64,000 bases of DNA from Arabidopsis thaliana (taxonomy: Eukaryota; Streptophyta; Magnoliopsida; Brassicales; Brassicaceae). Position 1 is the stretch's first letter. Each line of letters begins with the position of its first letter. Of the stretch, positions 33,273-44,293 are shown one piece after another. Below the pieces are notes generated by a model. That model was not told the origin of the DNA and made no database searches. It saw only the letters and a program-made list of their open reading frames with translations. The stretch covers positions 10,355,001 through 10,419,000 of the forward strand of contig NC_003075.7 in assembly GCF_000001735.4 (NCBI RefSeq), given 5' to 3'. Made by a program: the position numbers and the translations under genes.

Positions 33273-34307
33273 TATAGGCTGAAGGAAATGGCCGGGAGTG
33301 AATAAAAACCAGAATTGGGTTGAGCAAGCAATATAAAGCTAATGCATGTTATATATATATTTATCCCATGAATGTTGTATCAGTGAATTTTATGCTTATG
33401 TTGATGTGAAATTAATATCTTAAAGACATGTCATTAATGTGCTTAATTTGCTTCAAAACATCTATGTGTATAAGTGTACTATTAGTTCAATTGTTGTATT
33501 TAATTACCAATTCCTGCTCTATTAATGATTTTATTATAGAAAAGTCTCAATATGATAATGATATATATTCATGTGCTGAGTTCCATCCTCCTCCTCCTTC
33601 TCCCCATGTGGTACAGTTGCAAAATGTCGAAACATTCGTTCATTTTGTAGCTGCCTACCAGGAATACATTCACCACCCGGTCTCAATATCTCGCGTCTTG
33701 CTCGGTGAAAACACATACAAGAGTATTAACCATATTTTCTTTAAATGCACATACAATAGCTTATCTCTGCCTAGCTTCATTTCGTAAACCAAGAGCAAAC
33801 ATTATCGGATGGCTCCATACCTGTTCTCAATAAATCATGGTCATAATCAAGCTCATTTTCCTAGCCTCCGGTTACTAGATTTTGTATGGAACGCAACATC
33901 CATTTCCATCCAGGCCCGGTCCAACAATTTTTTTTGCAAGGGACAAGATATAGTTGTTATTGTTCAAGAACCTGACTCTTATGCACAAGCTTCCTCTTAT
34001 CAGAATTCGCCATTTAAACCAACTTCAGTTTCTTTTTATATCCATTTACTAGAAAAGTGTTTGAACAATTAAAAGATTGATACATAGTAATAACTAATAA
34101 GAGAATCAGAGATCCAAATGAATTTAGTCATCTATAAGAAAGCAGAAATTTCATGTCATTATATAGAACCATGATACATAAACTCAACAAAACAAACAAT
34201 TCTTCTGCAGCAAAAAGAAACAATCATCAAACACTTAAATAAGAAAAAGATTAAATCTGTCTCCCTCTCTTTTTCACTCTGTGTTTGCTTGGAGGAAATT
34301 TCATGAA
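33273..34307. other. AG 3' UTR, unidentified relic and GDSL gene 3' flank
   Basis: The AG 3' UTR probably runs to about 33420. From 33550 to 34060 the sequence becomes less AT-rich and looks coding-like on the minus strand, but with stops; it is listed separately as a possible relic. From 34080 to 34307 lies the 3' UTR of the minus-strand GDSL gene. Confidence 0.45.
33550..34060 (-). pseudogene. Unidentified coding-like relic
   Basis: On the minus strand two pieces read like protein. One is in 33534-33716 (containing RPGGECIPGRQLQNERMFRH). Another starts with ATG near 34018 (MANSDKRKLVHKSQVLEQ) and then meets a stop. GC content is higher than in the flanks. I do not recognise the family, cannot join the pieces into one frame, and see no splice signals that clearly connect them. 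It may be a decayed gene fragment, or chance open sequence. Confidence 0.3.
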
Positions 34308-35808
34308 CTAGAGCCGAGCAAGCTGCTGGATATCATAAGGATGAGCATCAGAAGCAGATTCTCTCTGAAAAGATCGACTACCGATGACAACATTCGCAGC
34401 TTCTCCTGGATGAAACGCGTCCCAGAACACATACTCGTCCCTGTTAAGACATGGAGCTTGACCCGGAAGACAAGTTATCTGTCCATTGTTCCTCCCAACT
34501 CCACAACATCCCGCGTTTGTCACCCTAAACCCTAAACCATTAACAAGACGTTGATGAAACCATCAACAAAGTTTTCAGGCAACATTTGATAGAGTTTGTT
34601 TAAGAGGTGACTCTTACCATAGCGAGAAGGATTAGCTACCATGTCTTGGAAGATACCATAAGCATTAATGTAAGTGAACTTGGCCCCTGGTGTGTTTTGG
34701 TTGAAGTGATCAACCAGAGACACAAGCTTACTGTTGAAGATTCTGTTAGCGGAATTGATCCTTTCGTCACAAGTCACCCCGTCTCTGCTGTTTTGAGCCA
34801 GCTCATTTGGACTGCATCCTATTGCACCTATACCAACTAGCGCAAACTTCCTCGCTCCGTTGTTATACATTATCTACTCCATACAAAAATACAAAGATTC
34901 TTATCAAACACAGAGAAAACAGAGTATATATGAACAGCGGACAGAGGAAACAGAGTTTAAAGAAACAGAGAATATTAGCAAATAAATGAACGGACCCGGA
35001 GTTGCTCGGTGTAGCGGTTTATGAGGTCGTTGGCGTAGGCATCCGGGGAGTACTGGCTCCCGGTGGAGTAATAAACAGGCATAAAATAGTTATTGAGATA
35101 GTCGTTACTGCCTAACCCGATTGAGTAGATGCATTTACTTAGGTAATTAGCAGCTTCATTCTCGTCTCCGAGTATGTTCACAACTTGTGACACAGTGTTT
35201 ACATGATTAGCTACTTGCCCTGCAAATGTTATTCTAGCTCCCTGAACCAAAAATGGAAAAAGATTTATGTTTCCTAGTTTTAAAAACTGAAGTCTAAATG
35301 ATATCTCATGACATCAAACCAAAATTGTGTATTCTGTTTTAAGGACTAAATTACCAATTGTCGACCAGTTTCTTCTCGGATTCCGGCAGCTGCAGAAGCG
35401 TAGTTTACTCCTCTTAGGATATCTTCTCCCCTTGCTTCGGAATACGGTGTAATGTAGTCATCGAAACCAAGAAGCTCAGCTAAAACAGATAAAGTTAGTT
35501 CTTTTTCTTGATTACATGTTTTAGACCAAAGAACAGAATGTAAACAAAAGAAGGGTGTTGGTTAAAAGATTACTGATGACATCGACGGTGGTTTTTCCGT
35601 TGGAGAAGCGACCGGTTGGACCGTACTGGAAGTCGATACCGTAAGGGAAGTAATTAGCTCTTGCTAGAGAGGTAAGCCGATTGTTGTTTCCACTATCAAC
35701 CAAAGAGTCACCGAATATGAAGTAACATGGTGCTATTGGATCACCCATAGCTATGTTCATAGCCATAGCTATAGCCATAGCCATCATCATTACACAAACT
35801 CTAGCCAT
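34308..35808 (-). CDS. GDSL esterase/lipase, secreted
   Basis: Five exons on the minus strand (35808-35574, 35479-35355, 35241-34996, 34873-34618, 34531-34308) encode 361 residues. An N-terminal stretch rich in M and A ([22 protein letters not shown]) is a signal peptide. Block I is [13 protein letters not shown] with the nucleophile serine at 35. Further blocks are [11 protein letters not shown] and the C-terminal [10 protein letters not shown], which holds the catalytic D and H. The [15 protein letters not shown] segment has the cysteines usual in plant GDSL enzymes. Such enzymes are exported to the apoplast and hydrolyse esters, often of cutin, wax or acylated sugars; the substrate here is unknown. 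A TATATAAT stretch lies near 35895. Matches At4g18970. Confidence 0.92.
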
Positions 35809-37169
35809 CTCTACCCTTATCCGGAAAGAGAGAGAACGTGAAGAAGAAGAAGAGAGAGATTGGTCTGATAACGTGAAGAATGTAAATGGATGTATATAAT
35901 AAAGGTCAGAAGAATATGGAGGGAATGACAAAACAAGTTTTGAGCTTTAGACAGTTGAAGAAGCATTAAATGTCACGCGGTGATAATGTTTATGTGTAGA
36001 TATGTAAAGTAACTGTATAATTATGTGGAGACATAACGAGTGGGAGAGAATTGATAATACTCTGTTTTTTTACAGTGTTGGGACCAACTTGTGTGTCTAA
36101 ACGACTAAACTGATCATTCTGTTATTATAGTTTACCAGAAAAAGTTGTCTTCAGAGGGAACCATATGTTTGGACATTTAAAGGATTAGAGATTTGAGATT
36201 TGAAACAAGGATTGAGATGGAGACACCGACTAAGTTACCCTTTAGCTTATTTAGATTAATTTGCTAGTGTGCCAAGGGATGAGACAGTTGGGTTTGTGAT
36301 TGATGGCAAATTGTAAACAAATGATGAATTGTTAGGGCCAGTTGCATAATCTTGATCATGTGTCCTGTGTCCTGGGAAGTAATCGAACAGCTCAGATTGA
36401 TTCTGGTTGGGTTCAAATTGACGATGAAGAATGATGTTGAGGTATGGATGCATGTATTAATGGAGGTAGATGGCAAAAATAACATTAAATGGCAAGAGGA
36501 AACACTATGTCATGAAGATGAACATCATGATTGACATAATGTGGTAGTTGGAAGTTCATAAATTCTGTGTCTTTTTGTTCATGCATCTTCTTCTTCTTCA
36601 GTGACACAGTAAGAAAATAATCACTTTGGGAATAAATTGTGAAGCATTTGTCCACAAAGATTCTACCTTTCTGTACTAAGTAGCCACCCAAAGGATATAT
36701 AAGACGATTTTAAAATAGATTTGGTAAGTAATGATGTAGAGTGGACCAGTAGAAAAACTTATAAATGAATTTGTTGTTATAATGTGACTTTGAGGTTTGG
36801 AGTCAGTGACTCATAAATTTGAAGCATGATCTTGTGGGGTTTTGTGACAGAGCAAATAAGTTAAAGCAGCCATGCTGGATTCTTTTTCAAATAAAGAAAC
36901 ATTTCAAAAAATAGAACAGAAAAAATGATCATATCTACTACACTACCAACCACATGCAAGGAATTATGAACACTATAAAGCATGAGTGTCATTGAACATT
37001 TGACAATTCGTTTGTTTTCTCGAGAATAAAAGATAACTTTATAAATGGAGATTCATTTTACCATCTTCTTGATGAATTCACAAATTAGAAATTACAATCA
37101 AGGGTAAAAAACTTGGGGGTAACTTCTACATATACATGTGTGTGGTTGTGTGTGTTCATAAGAATGAAA
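35809..37169. other. Spacer between the GDSL and PPR genes
   Basis: The left end is the GDSL promoter and leader. The right end holds the PPR gene 3' UTR. Open frames near 36256-36691 on both strands are short, overlap each other and resemble no protein. Nothing else is seen. Confidence 0.5.
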
Positions 37170-38665
37170 TCAACTATCTTCAGAGAAATATCTTTTGACT
37201 CTAACCCGCTCACCATTGAAGTAGATGTATTTGTATTCAGAGAGGTACCTTCTAAGGATCAGTTTTCGATTTTCTTCTTGGTTGAGTTCCCTGAAGGCTC
37301 GTGCCACTCTCCTCGCAGAGTCTTCGTCTGGGCTCACCTTCAGCTCTTCCATGTCTGCAAAGACCTAAAAGAGAACAACCGAAAGAAAATGTATCTTAGA
37401 ACCACGTCATACTTCTTGCAGAGAGGTGTAGAGTATCTTGAGGAGTATCTTAAGTGTAAGATCAAGATAAATTCTCGAGGGAAGAAAGAACCTTGTTTTA
37501 CCTCGATAACCTTATCGTGAAGGTCATGGTGAGCATACAACGCTATCATCCTAGCGAACAAGCGTCTTGGGATGGATCGTGTATGTGTGTGCAGAATCAT
37601 GTTCCATAAGGACTCTGCCTCATCAGCCCTTTCGTCCATATCAAATGCCAATAAGAGGATATCGTATGTTCCCATTGTAGCACCTTGCCCTTTGCTTAAC
37701 ATCCACTTAGCCAACTGAGTTTGTCACTAAACCAATCAACTCAGGACACCATATTTAGCAAAACTTTACACTTGACATAGGAAGCCGTATTACTTACTTG
37801 AATCACACGATGCCACTGACTTCTCTTTCTTAAGATTTGCAACGCCTTAGCTGCAGCAATAATGGGAAATTCAACCTCCCAAGCTACCCATTTATTCAAA
37901 GCTCCATAAACAGCCTCTTTTTCATTTGGGAGTCCAGAGAGCTACATATCAACAAGGACTACTTTATCATCGTTTCACTTATGAAAACATATGTTTTAAC
38001 AGAACTTTTCCTCACTTACCATTCGAACAAGATTAAGTGCTTTCTGTCCAGACCCAGCAGAGTCATTCTTCTTCCACAAGTGATGCTCTTTCTTCCCCAC
38101 TTTCTTTATTTCCTTGCTACAATATCAACATTCAACACAAAAACTTACTGGTGAATCAAACAGAAAAAAACAATGTCAAATGATTACTCAAGAAAGATAT
38201 GCAACCAAACATAAGTTAATTTACATATATTATATATATAACTTGAAATGTAACAAACAACAAACCTGTTCACAGTGGCAACATAACCTCTGTCCAATTT
38301 CCCAGCTTCCTTCTCTGAGAACTTCAAAACAATATCACCATTATGACATGTTGTAATTCATTTCACAAGCTATATAGCCATTAAACAGAAAGTAACTACA
38401 AAAACATTTTTTTTTTACCTTTGATCTGATGCAAAAGCCAAACCTTTTCGTCTTCAACGAGGAGTAACTTCCGCAACGTGGAGATTGAAGCAAAGAAAAG
38501 CATATAAATTCTTGAGATTTCTGCAATTTGAAGAATTCACATCTGAATACATATATACAATCTTATCTCAAGACTGAAATATTTGATGGAGAGAATAAAG
38601 TAACTCACTGATAAGCCTTGCAATGGGAATATCCCTTGAGTTGGATTCAAGTTACAGAGCGCCAT
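37170..38665 (-). CDS. Pentatricopeptide-repeat-like protein, organelle-targeted
   Basis: Seven exons on the minus strand (38665-38609, 38520-38419, 38321-38266, 38116-38020, 37941-37798, 37714-37502, 37364-37170) encode about 287 residues. The first 50 residues are basic and rich in S, K and R, with few acidic residues, as in a chloroplast or mitochondrial transit peptide. The middle holds helical repeats of PPR type (LAKWMLSKGQGATMGTYDIL, then the RRLFARMIALYAHHDLHDKV segment). The C-terminus is highly charged (NRKLILRRYLSEYKYIYFNGE). Such proteins usually bind organelle RNA. The gene is unusual for its family in having six introns; most PPR genes have none. Matches At4g18975. No specific function is known to me. 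Confidence 0.82.
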
Positions 38666-40349
38666 TACTTTCACTTCCAGTAACACAACGAAGAACTGAA
38701 TTTGAATTTTATGAAATGGTAAATTTTTGAAACTGGAGTTGTTGAAGATAAGGGATAAAGGTGATACCTTTACTCAAAACAGAGCAGATTTGGAAGTAAT
38801 ACGATGCAGCAAGAACAAAAACACATTCAGAGTTTCACAGAATCAATCGAGTAATAATTGCTAGAGAGAGATTGCACGATGATCGATTGAGTTTGAGAGA
38901 GAAGAATCGAGTTTAGGGATTTCTTAGTAAACCGAGGAAAATTGGTTTAGCCAATTACAGAACCGATCAATAACCGAATGAATTTAGTGTCACTGTCAGT
39001 TTGTAATGGGTTAGTGCCTAGTGGTGGAGTCTAGAACGTGAATATATTAATGGGCCTTTTTAGACAAATCTAGCCCAACAGAGAGAAACGAGTTATTGAA
39101 AGTTCTGCCATACTTGATTTTTGATTGTCAAGTACTCAAATAGCATAACTTTTCTTTCTTTATGTATATGATTGAGTTATTAGTACTTGATTATTTAGTT
39201 AAAATTTCATTTACTATCTCAAACTTTTCTAACTTCTCTTAATCACGATTATTAGCAAATTGGTTTCCATGTCGGTAAGTTTATGAAAAAAGGTTGAATA
39301 GATAATTAGAAAAATAATTAGCACGACCAAGAAAAAACCTCTTAGGCAACATCAACGTCGATGTAATTAAGAAGGTCCCATACAAATTGATATTGAACTA
39401 ATCAAGAAAAGGAAAACCTTATCTCTATTTCCACCTATCGTACCCAATCAAATGTCTGTCTTAATATCATCTAAACTCATTCGGATATAATCCAAGTTGC
39501 CTTGAGTCCCTGACAATCGCTATGATTCATGCATGTTACGACTAAAGAAAAAAAGCTTTAGGAAAAGGAGAGTATAAACGTATAATGCCGTTAACGGCTG
39601 TTAAGTCGCACATTCGAATTGTCTAACAATTCAAATGAAATACTTTTAGACTAAATCTACTTAAATGAAATATTTTTATTCCAACAAAAAACACTTTAAG
39701 TACTAAATAGCCAAATAAAAAGTGGATGAATATTTTTTTGGGATTTTTTCCTTGTGATATAGATAAAGAGATGGTTTCAAAATTATGACTAATTTAGCAA
39801 AAAAATATAAGAGACATGGAACCCAACAAAATATCAAGAAATTATTGGAGAGTAAAAATATGCTTGCGAAAACCATGTGTACATAGAAGTTAATTTTCTC
39901 TGGAAATGATCAAATGGACCACTAAGAGTAGGAACCACACTTGTCCAAAGGTACCCAAAATTTTGGCTAAGTCATTGTCTTTAGCACAAAACTATGCATC
40001 TATGATTACCCCAATTCGTCCTCTGTCTAATTCATTCGACTCTATCTGTCTACCTCTTTGTCCATTTTCATTGTCCCTCTTCAATTTAATTATATCTAGC
40101 TAGTAGGATATGCACGAATTTCAGTTTCACCGAATTGTTCCAACACTGAACTATATCTTATTTAAGGCCGAACTGTTTCAACATTGAGCTATATTAATTA
40201 AATGTATGAGCGATGATGTATTTATAGTACTTTTTTTTTTGCTTTGATCACATAAAAACACAACACATCATTATTAATACAAAATTTCGTGTCATTACAA
40301 CATACATCGTTAGAAACGAAAATGGTCACGCTGGGCTAAATATTGAGTA
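38666..40349. other. PPR gene promoter and AT-rich spacer
   Basis: A site II-type TGGGCC at 39051-39056 lies about 390 bases before the PPR start, typical of genes for organelle functions. A possible leader intron is present between 38700 and 38780. From 39100 the sequence is AT-rich spacer with no supported gene. Confidence 0.5.
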
Positions 40350-42300
40350 CTAGATTTTAACTCGCGCTATACCGCGGGACGATTTATTTTTTTTAAGTAA
40401 TATATATTAAAACTTGCAAATTTTATTTTTATAAAATATTGATATTTTACAGTTTATAATTGTTATTAAGTATCGTTATACCACGAATCCATGAGACAAT
40501 TGTTAAAAAACTAAAGTTTTAACCCCTATTAAAACATCATATTAATAATATTTTAATATTTTATAAATATTGATTCAAATACATCCATCATATAACCCAA
40601 TTCCAAAATAAAACCCGTTCTGTAATTTCTTTACCCGTCCCGTGATTTTTTTTTCAAAGTAGTAATTTTTAAAATTGAAGAATTATTTTTTATATATAAA
40701 AATTTTGCAAATTGTATCATTCTCTAATATATTTAAATTTTATAGTTTAATTTTATATATAGTAACATTATACATACCACATAACATTTTTGGTTTTATA
40801 TAATCTTTTCTAAATTAGGATGATTTGATATGTTTAATATTAGTGGTCTTAAAAAATAATAAATTAAAGATTTAACCCGTATTGAAATGGTGGATTAATT
40901 ATATTTTACTTTTTTTATTAATGTTGATTCAAAAACCCGTCCCTTCAAATCCGTCTTGCCAAAAAATAATTTATTTTATTAATATTAATTTTATTAATGA
41001 TATGACTCTGAATTATAATCTAAACATTTTAGCTAATAACATAGGAGTACACCATATTTATTTAATAGGAGAATGTACCATATGACCCGAATACACTTTT
41101 ACCCAAATCCACCAAAAAACAAATATATTAGTTAGCTTAAATTAGTTAAAGAATACAAATTGAAAAGGTATATTATACTTTATTCGAATATAGTATCAAA
41201 ACTTATATAACACAGAGATTTGATAATTTTTTAATTGTTGAATACTTTTTTTTTTGCTAATTTTTATGTGATTAAGATTTAATTGATTTCGTATATAAAA
41301 TATTAAATTGTTTTACGAACTTATTTGTTTATAATTTGGTAACAGATAGATATTTGAATATTCAGTATATTTTGCTTCAGTTTAGGAAATGTTTGATGAC
41401 CCGTCTTTAGATCCAATAAGCCCTATAATCTAGATATTAACCTGCAGTATACCGCAGGTAGGCTTATATTTTAGTTAAACTAAAAACTTTTAATGTAAAG
41501 ATGATTTAAAAATATATGATATTATTTTATTTGATTTTAAATGTATAGTAAACTGTGAGTTGTATATGTTTTGTTGATATTATCTATATTGTTTAGTGTT
41601 TAAGATTATACACTTGTAGTTTGATTGTTAATTTAAGAGTTTCACCTGTAGTATACCAGCTTGTATTAATATCGATCTAAACTCGTCAATTTTAGGATTT
41701 TTCAGCTTGTATTAAAAATTGAATCACATCATACACATAAAAAAAATCTAATATGTTATTAATTATTGTAGTATATAAGATTATAAATTTTCAATATAAT
41801 ATGTATGAAATTAAATATAAATATTTCAAATTATGACCCGTTACTCAGTAGAAAGTTTTCTTAAATCTATTTTCACCCGTTATAATATTTTTTCATGTAT
41901 TCAACAGTTTATATTCGTTTTTAAAAATTCAAAGTATGGCATATGCGAAAAAACTCTATTTTTTTTTTATAATGATGATATTATTTTTTCGCAAAAATAG
42001 AATCATATAAAGATGAGAAGTGAACTATAATAATTAATAAAAATTAATATGATAATTTAGATATCAAATCTTATTTGTTAATTTTAATTGTTTACTTTTT
42101 TAGAAATTAATAATGTATTTCGCTTTTCTAATTAAATTAAATTAATTAAAATTTAGATATCAAATCTTATATGTTGATTTTGATTGGTTATTGTTTTTGA
42201 AAATTAAAAATGTATTTCGTTTTTTAATTAAATTTAATTAATTAAATTAGTATTTGACTTTTTAATCCTTAAACAGATAAATTAATTTATTCTTTAAAAA
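40350..42300 (-). mobile_element. Helitron-like (ATREP-type) non-autonomous sequences, two 3' ends
   Basis: Read on the minus strand, two places end in a short GC hairpin, an AT spacer and CTAG, the form of a Helitron 3' terminus. The first has CCCGCGGTATAGCGCGAG (40361-40378) before CTAG at 40353-40350, and the base beyond is T as expected for insertion at AT. The second has CCTGCGGTATACTGCAGG (41458-41441) before CTAG at 41433-41430. Several ACCCGT-type fragments and a 96-base tandem repeat lie between 40600 and 42250. I see no helicase or Rep coding. The 5' ends are not identified, so the right boundary is a guess. Confidence 0.55.
42056..42248. repeat. Two-copy tandem repeat, about 96-base period
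   Basis: The block starting TTTAGATATCAAATCTTAT at 42056 recurs from 42152. Each copy ends in a long AATTAAATTAA-rich tract. It sits in the presumed Helitron-derived region. Confidence 0.7.
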
Positions 42301-43340
42301 ATTATTTCTAATGGCATACCTATGTAATTATTTATAAAAAGTAAGATTACATTTAAAATGTATTTCCCAAATAATATAGTAGGATATTTCTTCGATTTAG
42401 GTAATTATTCTCAAAACAAGTTGTTTAAGTCATCTGGAATGTAAACAATAAACTATTTATAGTTTGATAATTAGTATACTCTTTTAAATTACCATTTATG
42501 TTACTATTATACTTGCTTTACGTTAACCATATTGTTTAGCTTATTATATCAATTTTTGCTCACCAAATTCTTTAATTTCGTTTCTACAAATGCAAAATTC
42601 TCGTTAATCATATTGTAAGATTCAACATCTTAATTGAGAATTCTACCTATATGATAGGTGGATCACTCGATCACTTTCAATAACCCTTTTTTTGTTAAAT
42701 GTACTCCTCAAGGCATGTCTTTCTCGCTAATAATTGTCTTTCCATCAATCAAACAAAATAAAATAAAGTAAAAATTGCTTTTCCGACAAATTCACGGATA
42801 AACTTGTTTGTCCACAAGATACAATTAAAATGGCATTAACAACAAATCATATTTTCTTGGAATCAAAACATTAAAAGTATCAATGATATTACATATAAAT
42901 CAAGAAACATTTCGATATATTTCACATTTGACTTTACAATACCTACTGATATATTTTTTTATTTAGTTTGTTAAAATTTTGAAGGATAAACGTCATTTCT
43001 TTTCTTTAGTTATTGTTTGTATATCTCGCTCGATCTTACATTACTTTGTTTTCTTGAGCATCGATCAATATCAATATGCAATTAAAATATATCAAGATTA
43101 AAAATAAAAAGAGTGTTTTGGACAAAAGAAACTCCCGAAGAAGTTAGACATTAAAAGCTAATAATAGACGCAATGGAAAAACCCATCTTTTAAGGCTTTA
43201 AGTATTTAACCATGGGAACTCAATCTTTGATTTATCCCCTTTTTTTCTTGTCCGAAAGCAACAAATCAATGATCAGCCGTTAATTAACGCCGCCACGTAA
43301 TCGCGCGAAGGAGAACGACGGCAGTTATAGATTAAACAAA
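42301..43340. other. AT-rich spacer
   Basis: There are no coding frames of note. AT-rich sequence continues until about 43270, where base composition shifts towards GC at the start of the S40-3 upstream region. Confidence 0.4.
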
Positions 43341-43437
43341 CACGTGGCACCGGCACACGCTAGACGGAAGCTTTGTGACATTAACTTTGGCTGACGTTAA
43401 GCTAGTTTTCGACACGACACGTGTTAGCGCACACGTG
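43341..43437 (+). promoter_or_regulatory. G-box cluster upstream of S40-3
   Basis: Three CACGTG cores (43341-43346, 43418-43423, 43432-43437) plus a CCACGTAA motif near 43294 are packed into a GC-richer stretch about 550 bases before the gene. G-boxes are bound by bZIP (ABF) and bHLH (PIF, MYC) factors, in line with ABA-, dark- and senescence-responsive expression. Confidence 0.65.
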
Positions 43438-43972
43438 TGGGTTCTCATGTTTTTTGTGATAATTCATATTTAAGCGATTATAAGTCGTAGAGTTTGCAAA
43501 CTGCAATCATTGAAGAATTTCGTTGTAGTAACTTACTAACTTATAATGATAGTAAAATAACTTTGTTTAAAAGAGGAAATTTGAATGAAAAGAATTGTGA
43601 TGTTACTAATTACGTACACATACGCAATTATTATAAGGCAAAATGATGTGAAAGTGTAAATAAAGACTTGTGTAGTTCACGATAATCACATCCTTAATGA
43701 TTAATTAATAATGAGATCGAATCCCTTGACTTCACTCAAACACCTTCACGATGATGTCATCTGATGTAACAAAAGATATTAGTTAATACTTACACGTTTA
43801 TATACATATATGTAACTTATATGTGTATATATACGTGTAAAACATGAGATTCTCTTTTGCGATGTCTTCATCTATATAAATTCCACTTTTTTCCTTTAGC
43901 TGTGGATCTTCTTTTTTCTACCGTACTCTATATTTTTCCTTACTTTCTAGGCAAAAACTTTACGATCTTTCA

Positions 43973-44293
43973 ATGTCAGAAGAATTTCAAGAATCTGAGG
44001 TTATATTTTCCGATGAGTCTTTCACAAGGAAAGATAACAAGATCAGTCACAACAACGAAAACTACGAAAGAAAGTCGACGGAGAAGGATAAAATTTCATC
44101 TCCGGTGAGAATTCCGTCAAGAACTACTATCCGGTATACGGAAGAGGAGGGAGAAATGACACCGCCACATGTCATAATCGAAAAACGAAGAACGGAGGCG
44201 CAAATGGCGTTTTCTTTTTGTACCCTTAAAGGAAGAGACTTGAGTCGACACCGTAACACCGTTCTTAGGATGACCGGCTTTTTGGAAGTTTAA
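43973..44293 (+). CDS. S40-3: S40-family senescence regulator (DUF584), single exon
   Basis: An intron-free frame of 106 residues starts MSEEFQESEVIFSDES. It has the DUF584/S40 features: an acidic start, a basic SSPVRIPSR segment, then TPPHVIIEKRR, and the family's C-terminal GRDLSRHRNTVLRMTGFLE motif. S40 proteins are small nuclear or cytosolic plant proteins linked to leaf senescence and stress; AtS40-3 is reported to influence senescence-gene expression. A TATATAA box near 43872 lies about 100 bases before the ATG. The upstream G-box cluster fits induction by ABA or darkness. Matches At4g18980. Antisense frames across this gene are not real. Confidence 0.92.
   Translation: MSEEFQESEVIFSDESFTRKDNKISHNNENYERKSTEKDKISSPVRIPSRTTIRYTEEEGEMTPPHVIIEKRRTEAQMAFSFCTLKGRDLSRHRNTVLRMTGFLEV

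Noticed and set aside
33428..33787. 119-codon plus-strand frame downstream of AG
   Set aside because: Composition looks like the reverse complement of the minus-strand relic; it has no recognisable protein on the plus strand.
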